DNA of 64,000 bases, taken from Larix kaempferi. Lineage: Eukaryota; Streptophyta; Pinopsida; Pinales; Pinaceae. Location: contig BSBM01000994.1 of assembly GCA_027924585.1 (NCBI GenBank), positions 9,245,001 to 9,309,000 of the forward strand. The letters are read 5' to 3'. Positions within the stretch are counted from its first letter, which is position 1; each line of letters opens with the position of its first letter. This document shows, piece after piece, positions 1 through 11,559 of the stretch. A program made the position numbers and the translations under genes. Below the pieces are notes generated by a model. That model did no database searches. It worked only from the letters and a program-made list of their open reading frames with translations, and was not told the DNA's origin.

Positions 1-59
1 GGAAAATGAAGCTATGGATGAGAATGTCACTTACTGATGACATTTGGAATGGAATGGTA

Positions 60-290
60 GATCCAAATCAAAATGGCTGAATGGACTGAGCTTCAAATCG
101 AAATGGCTGAATCGACTAAGCTTCAAATCGAAATAGCGGACTGAGCTTCAAATCGAAATAGCGGGGATGAATGGACTGAGCTTCAAATCGAAATGGCAGA
201 CTGAATCTTCTCCAAATCAAAATGGCGGACTACTCCAAATCGACGAAATGGCGGACTGCTCCAAATCGAAACGGCGGACTGCTCCTGCTA
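60..290. repeat. Short tandem repeat, core CTTCAAATCGAAATGGC
   Basis: About eight imperfect copies of a 27-42 base unit, with the core 'cttcaaatcgaaatggcgga' and an optional 'tgaatggactgag' spacer, lie head to tail. The last copies are shortened to 'ctccaaatcgaaacggcgga'. No coding sense was found. It may be part of the 3' subterminal region of CACTA-1 or separate flanking DNA. Confidence 0.75.
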
Positions 291-414
291 CCTACTTTGC
301 TTCTTAAACCCCTACCCAAGCTCTAGCCACCTCTATTCTACCTATTAAAGCTCTCTGATATTGCATCGCATCTGGTACTGCTTATGCGTAAACAAGGGAG
401 GAAAAGGAACGAAT

Positions 415-525
415 GCAGCGTGGGTTTAAAACCTATAGCTCTGCTACTGTTCGCACAGGACTGTTTAAACCCTATAGCTCTGCTACTGTTGGCGTGGGTT
501 TAAAAACTTATATGTTTTAAAATAT
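415..525. repeat. Two-copy direct repeat (TTTAAAACCTATAGCTCTGC)
   Basis: A unit containing 'cctatagctctgctactgtt' occurs twice, and 'gcgtgggtttaaaa' flanks both ends. No gene is visible between 300 and 600. Confidence 0.6.
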
Positions 526-599
526 GTAAAAGAGTAGAATTTTGGCGGGTAGCATATGGTTGTAACCATAATTTAAAAACATCATTTGTTATGCCAAAA

Positions 600-692
600 T
601 GAATAAGGCAGACGAGTCGAACCCGTGACCTATCCTCCCACTAAGTCTTATCCGCATGATACTAGCCAATAAATCCGGGAGCTCGGCCTTGT
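600..692 (-). mobile_element. Possible tRNA-derived SINE head / tRNA-like relic
   Basis: On the minus strand there is 'ggtcacgggttcgac', which resembles a polymerase III box B (GGTTCGANNCC). About 45 bases upstream is a weaker box A-like 'tggctagtatcat'. The spacing fits a tRNA-derived SINE head. The stems do not pair well enough for a functional tRNA, and no 3' tail was delimited. This is tentative. Confidence 0.35.
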
Positions 693-747
693 TTAAAACT
701 CTGAACATTAATGCTATTTCATGTATTTAAGCAAACTAGTAAAAGCA

Positions 748-850
748 TTACTCTACAATATTATACTTTACCTGCCTTCTAGCTCTTAGATCATGTCTAA
801 TAACAAACGACCAACCCTGTCTACCAAGAACTTCTGAGTAAAATACCTTA
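748..850 (-). pseudogene. Duplicated fragment of the transposase DUF4216 exon
   Basis: This stretch is a near copy of 1258-1351 in the same orientation. Both contain 'caaacgaccaaccctgtcta' and 'aacttctgagtaaaatacct'. The copy has several substitutions and no context for translation. It sits just downstream of the element's shared 3' tail block, so it is a short segmental duplication of the C-terminal transposase exon, not an independent gene. Confidence 0.8.
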
Positions 851-854
851 ACGA

Positions 855-962
855 GCTTCTCTTTGTTTCAAGAATATCTTAATATTCTCTACTCAACAGG
901 GACAACCACGTGAAGGTGGAAGCTCATCTACCCCCCCCCCCCCTCACATCACTTGGAATGAT
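855..962 (-). other. 3' tail block conserved between the two CACTA elements
   Basis: On the minus strand this block reads through 'gatgtgaggggggg', a C/G homopolymer (14 C on the plus strand near 932-945), 'gcttccaccttcacgtggtt', then 'gtagagaatattaa' and 'attcttgaaaca'. The same series occurs at about 53965-54065 on the plus strand in CACTA-2. It follows the transposase stop directly here, but follows the SET/TNPA-like gene in CACTA-2. Its role is unknown; it could be 3' UTR or a processing region. Confidence 0.75.
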
Positions 963-964
963 GT

Positions 965-3900
965 TCAATGCACTTCATGATCATCTTCTCCATCCAAGTC
1001 TGCATCTGTATCATCTGATCCAGATTCAACATTATAAGGATTAGAGGCAGCTATATCATCATCGTCGTCGCTGTAATTAGTTTCAATAAATTGATCATGA
1101 TCGTCAATATCATCTTCATCATGATCATTGTCTCTAACATCATCTTCTTCAACTAACTCTTCAACATCTTCCTGCGTAACATTATGATCATCAACATCCA
1201 ACTCATGTTGATCCTCTACATGATCACCTTCTTCTTCAACACCCTCTTTAGCTTCCTCTACAATATTATACTTTACCAGCCTTCCTCTTGGATCATGTCT
1301 AATAACAAACGACCAACCCTGTCTACCAGGAACTTCTGAGTAAAATACCTGTTCACATTGACTTGGAAGAACATAGGGATCTGACGTTCGTGACTCAAGC
1401 GACCTTGTATTGACCATGGTAAATCCATTAGCATGTTCAATAACAGTTCTATCGGGATCAAATCGATTCAATCGTAGCCTGTACCATTTCACAACAAAAA
1501 GAATTATTTTGAATGATTTAAAGTCACAGTCAATGATATCTTCCAAATATCCATAATATCGATTTTTTGACAATTCTGGACGTCTGTCGCTTCTAGATGA
1601 AACATTAGTGACCTCAAAGACTGCACTTATCCCAGAATCACATGTTTTCCTTGTGTCATCCAACTTTTTAATGCGATATTTAAGACCGTTGCACCACATA
1701 GCCTTGTGGTGTTTTACCTGCAATTGATAATGAACTAGTAAGTATTTTATGTTCTTAAAGTATGCAAATAAAATGAAATTAATCAAGATGAACATGAATA
1801 TCGACATAATTGAAAATATTATGGCTTATATATTTATAATATCATGCTTACCTATTTATCTTTTAAACCATATGCTAAATCGATTTCCCTTTCTGTTAGA
1901 TTAACATCTCCATTGCGATGTGCTAATTTAACCAATGAAGCCACACCTTCCCATGATAGTCCTCGACCAGATTGATTACATCGTTCAATCCATACCTTCA
2001 TCCAATCAAGATTGTTTGCGACGTACAAATTTAGTGCATCCCACTTGCGACCAACTGCATGAAAATAAAATTACATAAATCAACTCAAAAATTTATAATT
2101 ACTTAACGCAGTGTAACATTATAAATATTAATGATGCATATCATTAATGAATATTAAAAATGAAATAATTATGTACGATACTATTAAAATGTATTAACAT
2201 TATTAATCTATAACACCATTTAATAATTACCTTTGACCTTCCTCGATTTACCTTTCCCCATCAGGTACTCTCCTTCTAATTTCTTAGTGGAATTTGGATC
2301 ACCAATGCATCGATCTAATTCGGTCTTAATAGACCACAACCCTGGAAGATATTCAACAATATACACCATGGCCTGAAATACCATATATCCCTCCACCATA
2401 GAACCCTCTGGACGTGCTCTTTGTCTAACTAAAGCCTTCATAAATTTCAAGTGCCTCTCAACCATCCACATGGACCTTGCATGTATAGGTCCACACAATT
2501 CAATCTCCTCAACTTGGTGTATGAGGTAGTGTTCTTGTGCATTGAAAAATGCCGAAGGTAGAAATCTCTGCATTTGACACATTAAACGAGGAATTTCTCT
2601 CTTCCAATACTTTATATCTTCTTTGTGGATTTCTTTCGATGACAACCATCTACATGTAAAGCAAGAAAATAATGATATCATTTAACGACAAAAATTTAAG
2701 ATTGTAGTACAAATCTACATGATTAACTAAAACAAATGTCAATTCATATAAGTTATACAAGAATTAAACAAATTACATGATGATGCGTGAAAAATATTGT
2801 TTCTAATTACCTCATGTATTTTCCAAGATCATATATGACCTGTTTGACATTATTGTCAAAGTTGTCTGGGAGAGATACAGGTAGAACATACTGTAACAAT
2901 GAACACGTCTCATCAATATATTTTTCAAAATTAAGAAAAGAAGTAAACAAAAAACATGCAATATTGTAATATACCAATATATATACCAAAAATATAATTA
3001 CTTTAATGAAGATATGCCAATCATGCGTTTTTACCCCGCCAAAATCACCTTTCCTTGTTAAGATATTCTTTATGTTCGAACAAAATCCTGTGGGAAATTT
3101 CATTTTTTGTATCACTTCTTTTACTGCATTGCTTTGTTGCTCAGTCAATAACCATGGAAGTGACCTTATATTAATTTGGTCTCCATCGTTGTTTAAATGT
3201 TCAATGATATATTTCATTGCATGATTGGATTCATGAATGTCACTGCAAATTTTGACAATTTTTTCTTTGTCACTCCTTCCGTCTAATATTCGCCATAGTG
3301 TTTCAATTACATTCTTTCCGATATGCATTGTATCAAACAAATGAACAACTAGTAAGTGCTCATAGTAAGGCAGCCTACTAAATTGTTTCAGATAACTTTT
3401 TATTCCTCGTGGAAGCCCATTTACACCTTCATGATGTTCATGCAGACCATTAGTAATCAATATATAAGTTAAAGAGATTAAAATGTAGTATATTACAGTA
3501 AAAAAAATTAATACAATCCAAAATAAAACATTAAAAACATATAAGAGATGATCAATACGAATATATAAGATAGACAAATTGAATCATACCTTGACGATTT
3601 CTATTATATTGCAACTTCCATATGTGAGGTGTCATTCTCTGTGGTTTTAATGTGGTCTCCTCTTTCCCATTAAAAAGATGTTTTTCGGTAGTTCGATACC
3701 TATGATTCTTAGAGAGGAAGTGCCTATACTCATCAAACACTACCTTTGACAAACTCTTTGAATGACGAGATTTCATCTTGGGACCACAAACTGGACATGC
3801 AAATTTTCCCTTTGTTTGAAGACCACAAAAATGTGTTAGCCCTGGAGCATCGTGAATTGTCCAGGAAAGCATTGCATGGAATTGAAATTCCCTTTGCCCT

Positions 3901-6900
3901 ACTGGTCTAGAGACATCATACATAGTGACACCATTCCATAGCTTAAGTAGTTCATCAACAAGAGGCTCGATATATACATTCATATCTTTAACTTGGAACT
4001 TACCTAAAAGAAAACAACAAATACAATACATATAAGTAAATGAAAAATATATAGGACATGAATATGCAACAATATTGATCTTCATGACAAATTAAATACT
4101 AATGCATTAAAAAAACACTGTTCTAAAGTACAAATTATACCTGGAACAATCATTGCCAACATTATATGCTCCCTCTTTATTGAAATCCATGGAGGAATGT
4201 TATTGTTGATAACAAAAACAGGCCAGACCGAGTTAGTAGATCTCATCTCTGCAAATGGATTGACACCATCCGTTGCCAAAGAAAGTCTAGCATTACGAGG
4301 TTCTTCTTTAAAGTGTGGCCATTTTTCCTCCATGTCTGTAAATGCAGAACCATCTGCAGGAATTCGAAGAATATCATCTCCACTTCTATTCCGTGCATGG
4401 TAATCCATAAATTGTGCTATGTTTTTGCACCTAAACAGTCGTTGCAAGCGTGGAATAATGGGAATATAATGAAGAACCTTACGAGACACCTTTTTGGTTA
4501 GTTGATCTGTTCGGTATCTACTGCTATGACATATAGGGCATTCTGTTGCAAGCTCATACTGATTATAATATAAAATATGACCATTAGGACATGCATCAAT
4601 TTCTTGATACTCCATTCCAACATATTTCATGATGGAAGTTAAATCTCGATATGTGCGAGGTAATTTATTTGATGCCAGTAAAAAATATTCACCTGTCAAT
4701 CTGTTACAACAAATTTAAAAGAAATGTTTAGTATAAATATTTGAAGAGCATAATATTAACGACAACAAATACATCCTTATTTTTTGGAGTATATTATAAG
4801 ATCAAAGTGGTTTTGATTGAAAGGTGTGACATAGTTTTGGAGTATATGCACTAAAGTTGAGATCCGACGGATCACATATAATCACATGCGTACCTTAACA
4901 CCAGCGTGATGGATGTGCTTGAAAAACCATTCATAACCTTCAAGTTCATTATCAGCAACACAACAGAGAGAACACTTATGCGGGAGCCTTCAAAAAGCGG
5001 TTCCGTTGCCTTCTCAAGTGTAGGTAAATCATTAATATCTTCAAAGTCATCAATTGGCGGTGCATGATGTTGATCATCGTCCATTCTAACATTAAATGCA
5101 TCATTGATTAATGTATTTGCACCATCATCCTCAATTATGTTATTGTCATGATCATCGTTTAATTCCATATGATCATCATTAACTTGATCATGATCAGTAT
5201 TCGAAGGACCTGCATATTGTTCTTCCTGCGCTAGTTGTTCCGCAATTACCACATTCTCCATGTTCGGAGCAGCCCTAGGAGGCCCTTGCTTTATAATTAC
5301 AATTAAAACGTCAAACAAAGAACGTTAGTCATGTCGATTAATAAGTAACAAAAATAAAAATGATACAATATACAATTACAAAAACTCTCAATATAAAGAC
5401 CGTGTTATGAACTTGTTTCCTTCGATTTTATATTTTGATTTTCAAATGAAATTTTTAATTTTTTGCTTGCTTTTAGATTTCTTATTATTTTCTTTTAGGA
5501 TTTGAAGGGATAAATAGGATTTATATTAAGTAAGGATGTCACAAACATACTCAAAGAGTGTGGTTTATCATTTAAACTGGAAAAATAGTTGAAATTGGGC
5601 CAAAATTTGAATGCAGATTATTCTTGTAGCGCAATCATGAAAAGTTAATACAGCGGCGCTACAAGAATATCGCGCCAGCCGAAATCATTATTTTTTAATC
5701 TAAATTTTCGCATGGTTTCATTGCTAAGTGACTAATCACATGAATGAAGGCTGTTCATACGTGTTGCTCTAGTAGTAATTATGAAAACAGGTGCTGCTGG
5801 ATCGTGGAGATTATTAGCTGGAACAGTGCATATCATGATAGGAGGAGGTGTTAGACGAATTTGACGTGAAAGGAGTTATTTCACAGATACATTATGAAGC
5901 TGGAAAATAGGTGGAGAGAGGACAGGTGCCTGAAAGCCAGAAGTTGCAGTTACAAAGAAATTAGGGCTTGCTCGTTCTGCCAGCTGGTAGCGAATTAAAG
6001 ACCTGAAGACACTTGCACAGAGGAATTGAACAACCAGGTGCCTAAAAAATTGATTTAAACATCCACAGCAAAGCGAGAATAGGGTTTTCCACATTAAACC
6101 GATAGCGGCTGCTAAATTGGGGTTTTTCTGAGAAAAGCTTGTTTTCTTAAAATTCATTAGGGAAAACATGAATATAGGTTCTAAACAAAGCTCCTGTCAA
6201 AAATAGATCAGTTTAAGAGTTCTTTGAGATGCTGTGACAAGTGGAAATTTGAAATTTAGCGATACATTAAGCCACTACTTCTTCAAAATCTGAAAGCGGC
6301 CTGTTAGCTCATCAATAGAACTCCAAAAGTACATAGGTTTCAGTTGTTGAAAGCAGATGGGTAAAAGTGGCAAAACAAATAGAATCGAACCCACTGAGCT
6401 AAATTGGATTGACAAATTTCCAGATTGTGCAAAGCTTTTTCAAAATGCTGGTTGGTTGGATTTCTTCAGGAAAATCAATGGCTATAACACTGAGGTTTCT
6501 TATAAATTTTCCCAAAGCTATAAGGAGGACATGATAGTATTTGATACTTTAAAGTTTAAACTGACTGTGGATTTAGTTGCTGAAGCTACAGGAGTCAAGA
6601 ATGAAGGTGAAATGTGGTTCAAAAAATTGCCTTTCACTTTTGATGATCAAAGGTACCTTTTACCTGGTATTACTCCAGACTGGCGCAAAGGGGTGTTAAT
6701 CCAGGAGGTCAAGGATGAATGGGTGCAGCCCATTAAAATTCTACAAAGCTATATCACTTGTGAAGGCAGATATGCTTATGTTTTCAAATACCATTTTAGA
6801 TTTCTACATCATCTGATTGGTGAATCCAAAATGAACCTTCCTTTCTTCTTATTCAGAAATCTGCAAAAGATGTCAAGCAGGATTAAGGGGCATCATGATC

Positions 6901-9900
6901 ATACTACACAATCCATCTTCCATCATGATCTGATTAAGCTTATTATCAGCACAGTTCTACAACGAGAAGGGAAGACATGGGAGCATTTCTTGTTTTGGTC
7001 TGGTTTCCAGACCAAGAAAAAAGAGCAGCAAGCTAAAAAGCGTGTAGACAAAGGTCAATCTCTAGTCAGAAAACTAGGTCAGGAGAGCAAGTCTGAAGAC
7101 AAAAAAGAGATTAAATTTGAAGAAGAACCATAACCTTTGAAGGGTAACAATGAACCTCAAAGGGTTGTAGCTGACAGTAAAGGTAAATATTCATTATTTC
7201 CACAACAAGAAGATCAGCCTGAGAAACACATGGCAACTTTCAGTGAAGAGAAAATTGTTGTCACAGAAAAGGGTGCTCTAGAAAAAGAGGACATTCAGAT
7301 TCAACGAAGAAGCCCCATCACTGTCCTATCTGAGGATGAGGGATATTTACTAGAAGAGGATGAATTCACTCTCAAAACTAAAGCTGGGATGGAATACACA
7401 GAAAAGTACAATCAAGAAGATAAAACAAAGAAGCCAAAGAAAAAGAAAACCAAAATCGAAGGTATAGAGCTAGCCACAATTAAGCATCAAGGAAAAACTT
7501 TGAAGATGGTAAAAGAACTTGTTTCAGAATGGAGACCAAAAACTAGATCTAAAAACAAGTTAAGGCTGAATATGAAAAAGTTGCTAAACCCTAGAATGAA
7601 GACAGAAGAGATAAATGTACTTGATGATGAATCTTCAGATGAAGAACTCAAGATCAAGAAGGAAGCAGTTATAAACAGTTCAGTTTCTGAGCATACAAAA
7701 GAAAAAAGGTCATTGAAGTAAGCAGAAGATTGCAGTCTCACTCAAACAAAATTATCTGCTGTGTTTCTGGAATTAAAAGATGAAATAATAAAGGAACAAC
7801 AAAAGAAGGAAATTGAGGTTTCTTATTCTGAAAATCAGAACTTGATAGATGAAACTACACCCATTGAAACAACAAGTCAGGAGAACCCTATTTTTCATGG
7901 TGTATCTTCAGAGCTATTACATGAAGATGAGGATATTTTCAGAAGACTGAATGTCCCTTGGCTGCCCAATGAGATGCAAAATACCATAACAGGGAAGGTT
8001 TTTTACTCAGACATGGAAAACCTGCAAAGAACCATCAAACAATATAGGCATCAAATGGAATGCATGCAAGAGACTAATGATGCCCTAGTCTTAGCAAATA
8101 GAAGGCTAAGAGAAGACTTACAGGAAGTGAATGAAAATTATCAAGAGCTAGTAACAGTGTCTAAAGAAGCCTTGAAGAGAAAGAGAAGCACAGATTTGCA
8201 TTATGCAGAATTGAAGCAGAATGTCAAATACTTGCAGCAGAAGAATGAAAAGCTTACAAGGAAGTTAGCAGAGACAGAAGCTGAGCAGAAGAGAGATAGA
8301 AAAAAGGCTCAAATCTCGGATGGAATAGCCTTACTAGTCGAAGCTGCCAAAGACCTTTGAGTTGGTAGTTAGTCAGTTACTTATGGAGCTTTTAATAGAT
8401 GCTTTAATTAGTTAGCTTTTTAGTTATGTTCTAGAGGAAAGACTTTATTTCACTTTAACCCATCGAGGATTTGGTTGAAAGAAGTTAGGGTTTAGACCCT
8501 AACGAATTTTGTAAAAAATAGTATTTAGAGTGAGAAGAAAGATAGAAACAAAGTTCGATTTTTGGCTGGCTTAAGGAGGTCTGTGACTTGTTTATGAGCT
8601 AAGTACTGTAACTCTCATGTGTATTTGCTGAACAGAATTATGAAATATATATGATCCTTTTTACCCTTCAGTCTATGTTTTGGCTTCATTTTTAACTTGT
8701 TTAGTTACATAATTGATAAATTCATTGCTGGTTTATGGTTTGTATGCTGGTAGTACTTGTCTTCGATGAATGAGTGTCTTTTATTTACTTATTTTATTGC
8801 TAATTACTAATTACTAATACACTATACAGTAATGTAATACTGTAAATTTAAAACTTTAGATTATACAACTTAAAAGTTATACACCAATTAGCATGCTTGC
8901 CAAACTAAAGATTTAGGTTGCTCATGTCAAAGGCTGGCCCAATATACATGGTGTTAATGAATGGACATGACTCAGAAAAACAACTACTACAACAACTCTG
9001 TCTCATAATTTCTGCTGTTTGCATGGCTGTAATTAGAGAACATGCATGAGAACTTCCTATTAGAGTGCTTTTACCTCATTCATTTAGCTGTCTTTCAGTA
9101 TAATAACTAATATGTTTACAAGTTATATCATCAACTCACACTTTTTCCAAGGTTATGCTATGTCTAATCAGCACAACAGGCTTAGTATTGTTTCCAGGAT
9201 AGCAATATTTGACAAACTGCCATCTCACTATCATATATTCAGTCCTGTTGTAATCTAATCACTTTAACAATTTCCCCCGAGAATAAAGTTCCAAGGTCAA
9301 CACAGCTTGTCATTTATGAAATCCACTCATGGAGTAACATTGACAATTTCAGGAATCCTACCCCACATGAAAAGGAGATCGATTTCTAGGTTGGAATGGC
9401 CAATTTCACTTAAGGTTTCAGAATAGCAAGTTTTTTTATGACTTTAGCTTGGTCAAATTAGCATGCTTTCCAACCACAGTTAACCAACCAAGCAAGATAA
9501 ACTACAGCTTTTATTCAAGGCATGTTTGTAGCTTTGGTAGGATTAGCATAAATGCTAATTATAATAAGACAATCAACTTGCTTTCCATTTTGTCAAACCT
9601 AGCAACAGAAAATAGGATTAACTTGGCTTTTTGACAAAATGGTAAAACGAATTAGGGTCCTTAAAAATCCAATTACCAAGGATGCCACATTGCCAACTAC
9701 AAATCAAGGCAAGTTTAATGTTTAGGAAAATCAACCTAAGGTTTTTAGCATGATGACCTTTTGCAACCTCATACTAATAGTTAAAACATGTATGCATGAG
9801 ACATTTCAAAAGGACAAGTAGGCTTTTACAGCTTTCATAAAATGGAGCGCACTAACAAAAAGGAAAAAAGCATTTGAATGGAATCAAACATGGATGGGTA

Positions 9901-10603
9901 TAAATCAAAAGGTAAACAACAACTAGTGGCTGAGTTCCTTGATATGGCTACAGACAGATTATCATAAAAGAAAATGTTCCTGCAATAATTTTAAAGTTTT
10001 TAAATTTTAATTTTTTTCGTATTAATAATTATTAATTTTAATTTAGCTTAATTTTTAGTTTTATTAATTATATTTATATTTAAGTATAAATATATTAATA
10101 TAATTATTAATTATAAATTTATAAAATTATATCTATATATATATATATATATGTCTACAGTACCCCGACGTACCCAAGTACCCTATTTCAAAAAGTGGCG
10201 TACCTGTACCCGTACCCGTCCCAGTACCCAAGTACCCTGGCAACTTAGCCTAAAACCTACTTTTACTTTATTGTATTTTTGAGATTGTGTTGGCTTGTTT
10301 CTTTGTGGCCTGGAAACAATTTCTGGCACAAACAGACCGCATGATATATAATGAATTATGACTTACCAATGGATGATATTCATGCCCCCCCTCAACATGT
10401 CCATGTTCCCTACAATGTTTTTTAGCTGTTGAGATCAGTAACCTTCTCTTATTAAAGCCCCTACATCGATTGCAAGGACAATAACATTTTCCATCACCCC
10501 TTCTTTCCACTCCATCCCACAACCTAGCAAGCAATTCTCGATTTTGTTCTAGATGATCTTGATGACCTGTAACATTATTGTTACGTGGCATTTTATTACT
10601 CAA
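965..10603 (-). CDS. Tnp2-type CACTA transposase, nine exons, apparently intact reading frame
   Basis: Encodes the DDE-class transposase that cuts and pastes CACTA elements. Exons read by eye (minus strand): about 10603-10366 (Transpos_assoc domain, Cys/His cluster CYCPCNRCRGF and KHCREHGH), 5296-4895 (acidic), 4702-4141, 4003-3590, 3426-3002 (Transposase_21 core, including MTPHIWKLQYNRNRQG and HLFDTMHIGKNV), 2890-2811, 2649-2231 (DUF4218), 2056-1847, and 1717-965 (DUF4216 plus a strongly acidic Asp/Glu tail). Donor and acceptor dinucleotides fit at most junctions, for example donor GTATGATTC at exon 4. I saw no internal stop in these exons. Intron 1 is about 5 kb, against about 0.6 kb in the related copy at 35574, and contains foreign DNA. 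Exon limits could be off by a few bases. Confidence 0.82.
5620..5668. repeat. Perfect 13-bp inverted repeat (hairpin)
   Basis: ATTCTTGTAGCGC at 5620-5632 is the exact reverse complement of GCGCTACAAGAAT at 5656-5668, with a 23-base loop. It lies in the foreign DNA inside intron 1 of the CACTA-1 transposase, upstream of the gag-like pseudogene. It could be a tip of a small inverted-repeat element or a hairpin. Confidence 0.7.
6357..8360 (+). pseudogene. Orphan gag-like / coiled-coil ORF of a presumed non-autonomous retroelement
   Basis: A single frame of 668 codons from the ATG at 6357 is interrupted by only two TAA codons (7131-7133 and 7719-7721). The N-terminal 220 residues are globular, with the motifs WLDFFRKINGY, EATGVKNEGEMWFKKLPF and RFLHHLIGESKMNLPFFLF. 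I recognise this only loosely as the 'putative plant transposon/gag-like' kind of domain. A charged Lys/Glu-rich linker follows, then a C-terminal coiled coil (about 8010-8330, heptad-like Leu/Glu/Lys). No protease, reverse transcriptase or integrase follows. Position inside intron 1 of the CACTA-1 transposase, in the opposite orientation, suggests a separate insertion. I did not find paired LTRs, so the element class is inference. Confidence 0.6.
8361..10130. other. No gene recognised; AT-rich filler in the CACTA-1 intron
   Basis: The first 300 bases after the gag-like ORF look like a 3' UTR or LTR ('gttagtcagttacttatgga', 'gtaactctcatgtg'), but no second copy was found upstream. The rest contains no coding run I trust. 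The end (9985-10130) is almost pure A/T. Confidence 0.5.
10131..10250. repeat. (AT)n microsatellite joined to a GTACC-rich cluster
   Basis: An (AT)n tract at about 10131-10152 runs directly into about nine copies of GTACC/GTACCC within 95 bases (10156-10250), in variable spacing such as 'gtacccgtacccgtcccagtaccc'. The abrupt change from pure AT to a GTACC lattice is unusual. Its function is unknown; it may mark the boundary of the foreign DNA in the intron. Confidence 0.7.
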
Positions 10604-10620
10604 ACCCTAAGAACAAAGTA

Positions 10621-11060
10621 CGAGCAAACCCAAGTATATGATGAGTCTTCTTTTCCACAAGGGTTAGAACCAAATCCACAATATATGAGTCAACCCTAAC
10701 TCAAGACAAGACCAAGTATATAATGAGTCTTCTTTTCCACAATGGTTAAAACCAAATCCACATGAGTAAACCCTAACTCAAGGCAAGACCAAGTATATGA
10801 TGAGTCCTCTTTTCCACAATGGTTAAAACCAAATCCACATGAGTAAACCTTGAGTACTCAAGACAAGACCAAGTATATGATGAATCTTCTTTTCCACAAG
10901 AGTCAAAGCCAAATCCACAAGAGCAAACCCTAAGTGAGGGTAAACCCTAACTCAAAACAAAACCAAGTATATGATGAATCTTCTTTTCCACAAGAGTCAA
11001 AGCCAAATCCACAAGAGAAAACCCTAACTAGTGAGGGTAAACCCTAACACAAGAGGACAA
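10621..11060. repeat. CACTA-1 leader minisatellite A (about 75-95-bp units)
   Basis: About five imperfect tandem units contain 'accaagtatatgatgagtct' followed by 'tcttttccacaa', 'aaatccaca' and 'aaaccctaac'. They lie just upstream of transposase exon 1 on the minus strand, within the promoter/leader side of CACTA-1. The 'aaaccctaa' words are part of the unit and are not telomeric arrays. Confidence 0.8.
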
Positions 11061-11099
11061 ACTTTCTCCAAGAAAGATTTACCAATGATAAACCAATTA

Positions 11100-11445
11100 G
11101 AAATTAACCAAGAGATACTTCAAGAGAGAAGTCACCAAAGAGCAAGACCAAAATCCGAGACCAAGTGGGAATATCCCCACAAAGGCACAACGCCAAAAAC
11201 CAAACCCTAAACCAAGAAATTAACCAAGAGATACTTCAAGAGAGAAGTCACAAAAAGAGCAAGACCAAATTCCAAGACCAAGTGGGAAGATCCCCACAAA
11301 GGCACAAGGCCAAAAACCAAATCCTAAACCAAGAAATTAACCAAGAGATACTTCAAGAGAGAAGTCACCAAAGAGCAAGACCAAATTCCAAGACCAAGTG
11401 GGAAGATCCCCACAAAAGCACAAGGCCAAAAACCAAACCCTAATA
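11100..11445. repeat. CACTA-1 leader minisatellite B (116-117-bp units)
   Basis: Three tandem copies of a unit beginning 'accaagagatacttcaagag' start at 11107, 11223 and 11340, so the period is 116-117 bases. The copies are very similar and therefore a recent expansion. An apparent 92-codon frame through them is a by-product of the repeat and not a gene. Confidence 0.85.
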
Positions 11446-11559
11446 CTCCTTAGGAATTTCGCATTTCTTGTCCAAGAGATTTGTGCGAGAGTGAGTGTGT
11501 GAGATCATGAACCTAGGCCTACATCTCTATTTATATGAGTGTTTGCAAATAATGGCCAC

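Noticed and set aside
600-692. Functional tRNA gene
   Set aside because: Box B is present but the acceptor, D and anticodon stems do not pair convincingly; kept only as a possible SINE head.
11165-11443. 92-codon plus-strand ORF
   Set aside because: It is produced by the 116-117-bp tandem repeat, has low complexity, and lies antisense in the CACTA-1 leader.
10621-11445. Interstitial telomere repeats (AAACCCTAA words)
   Set aside because: The words occur once per longer 75-117-bp unit and never in tandem as (CCCTAAA)n, so this is a leader minisatellite of CACTA-1.
11100-11445. CRISPR-like array of repeats and spacers
   Set aside because: The whole unit, not just a short repeat, is conserved; the DNA is plant nuclear and there are no cas genes.
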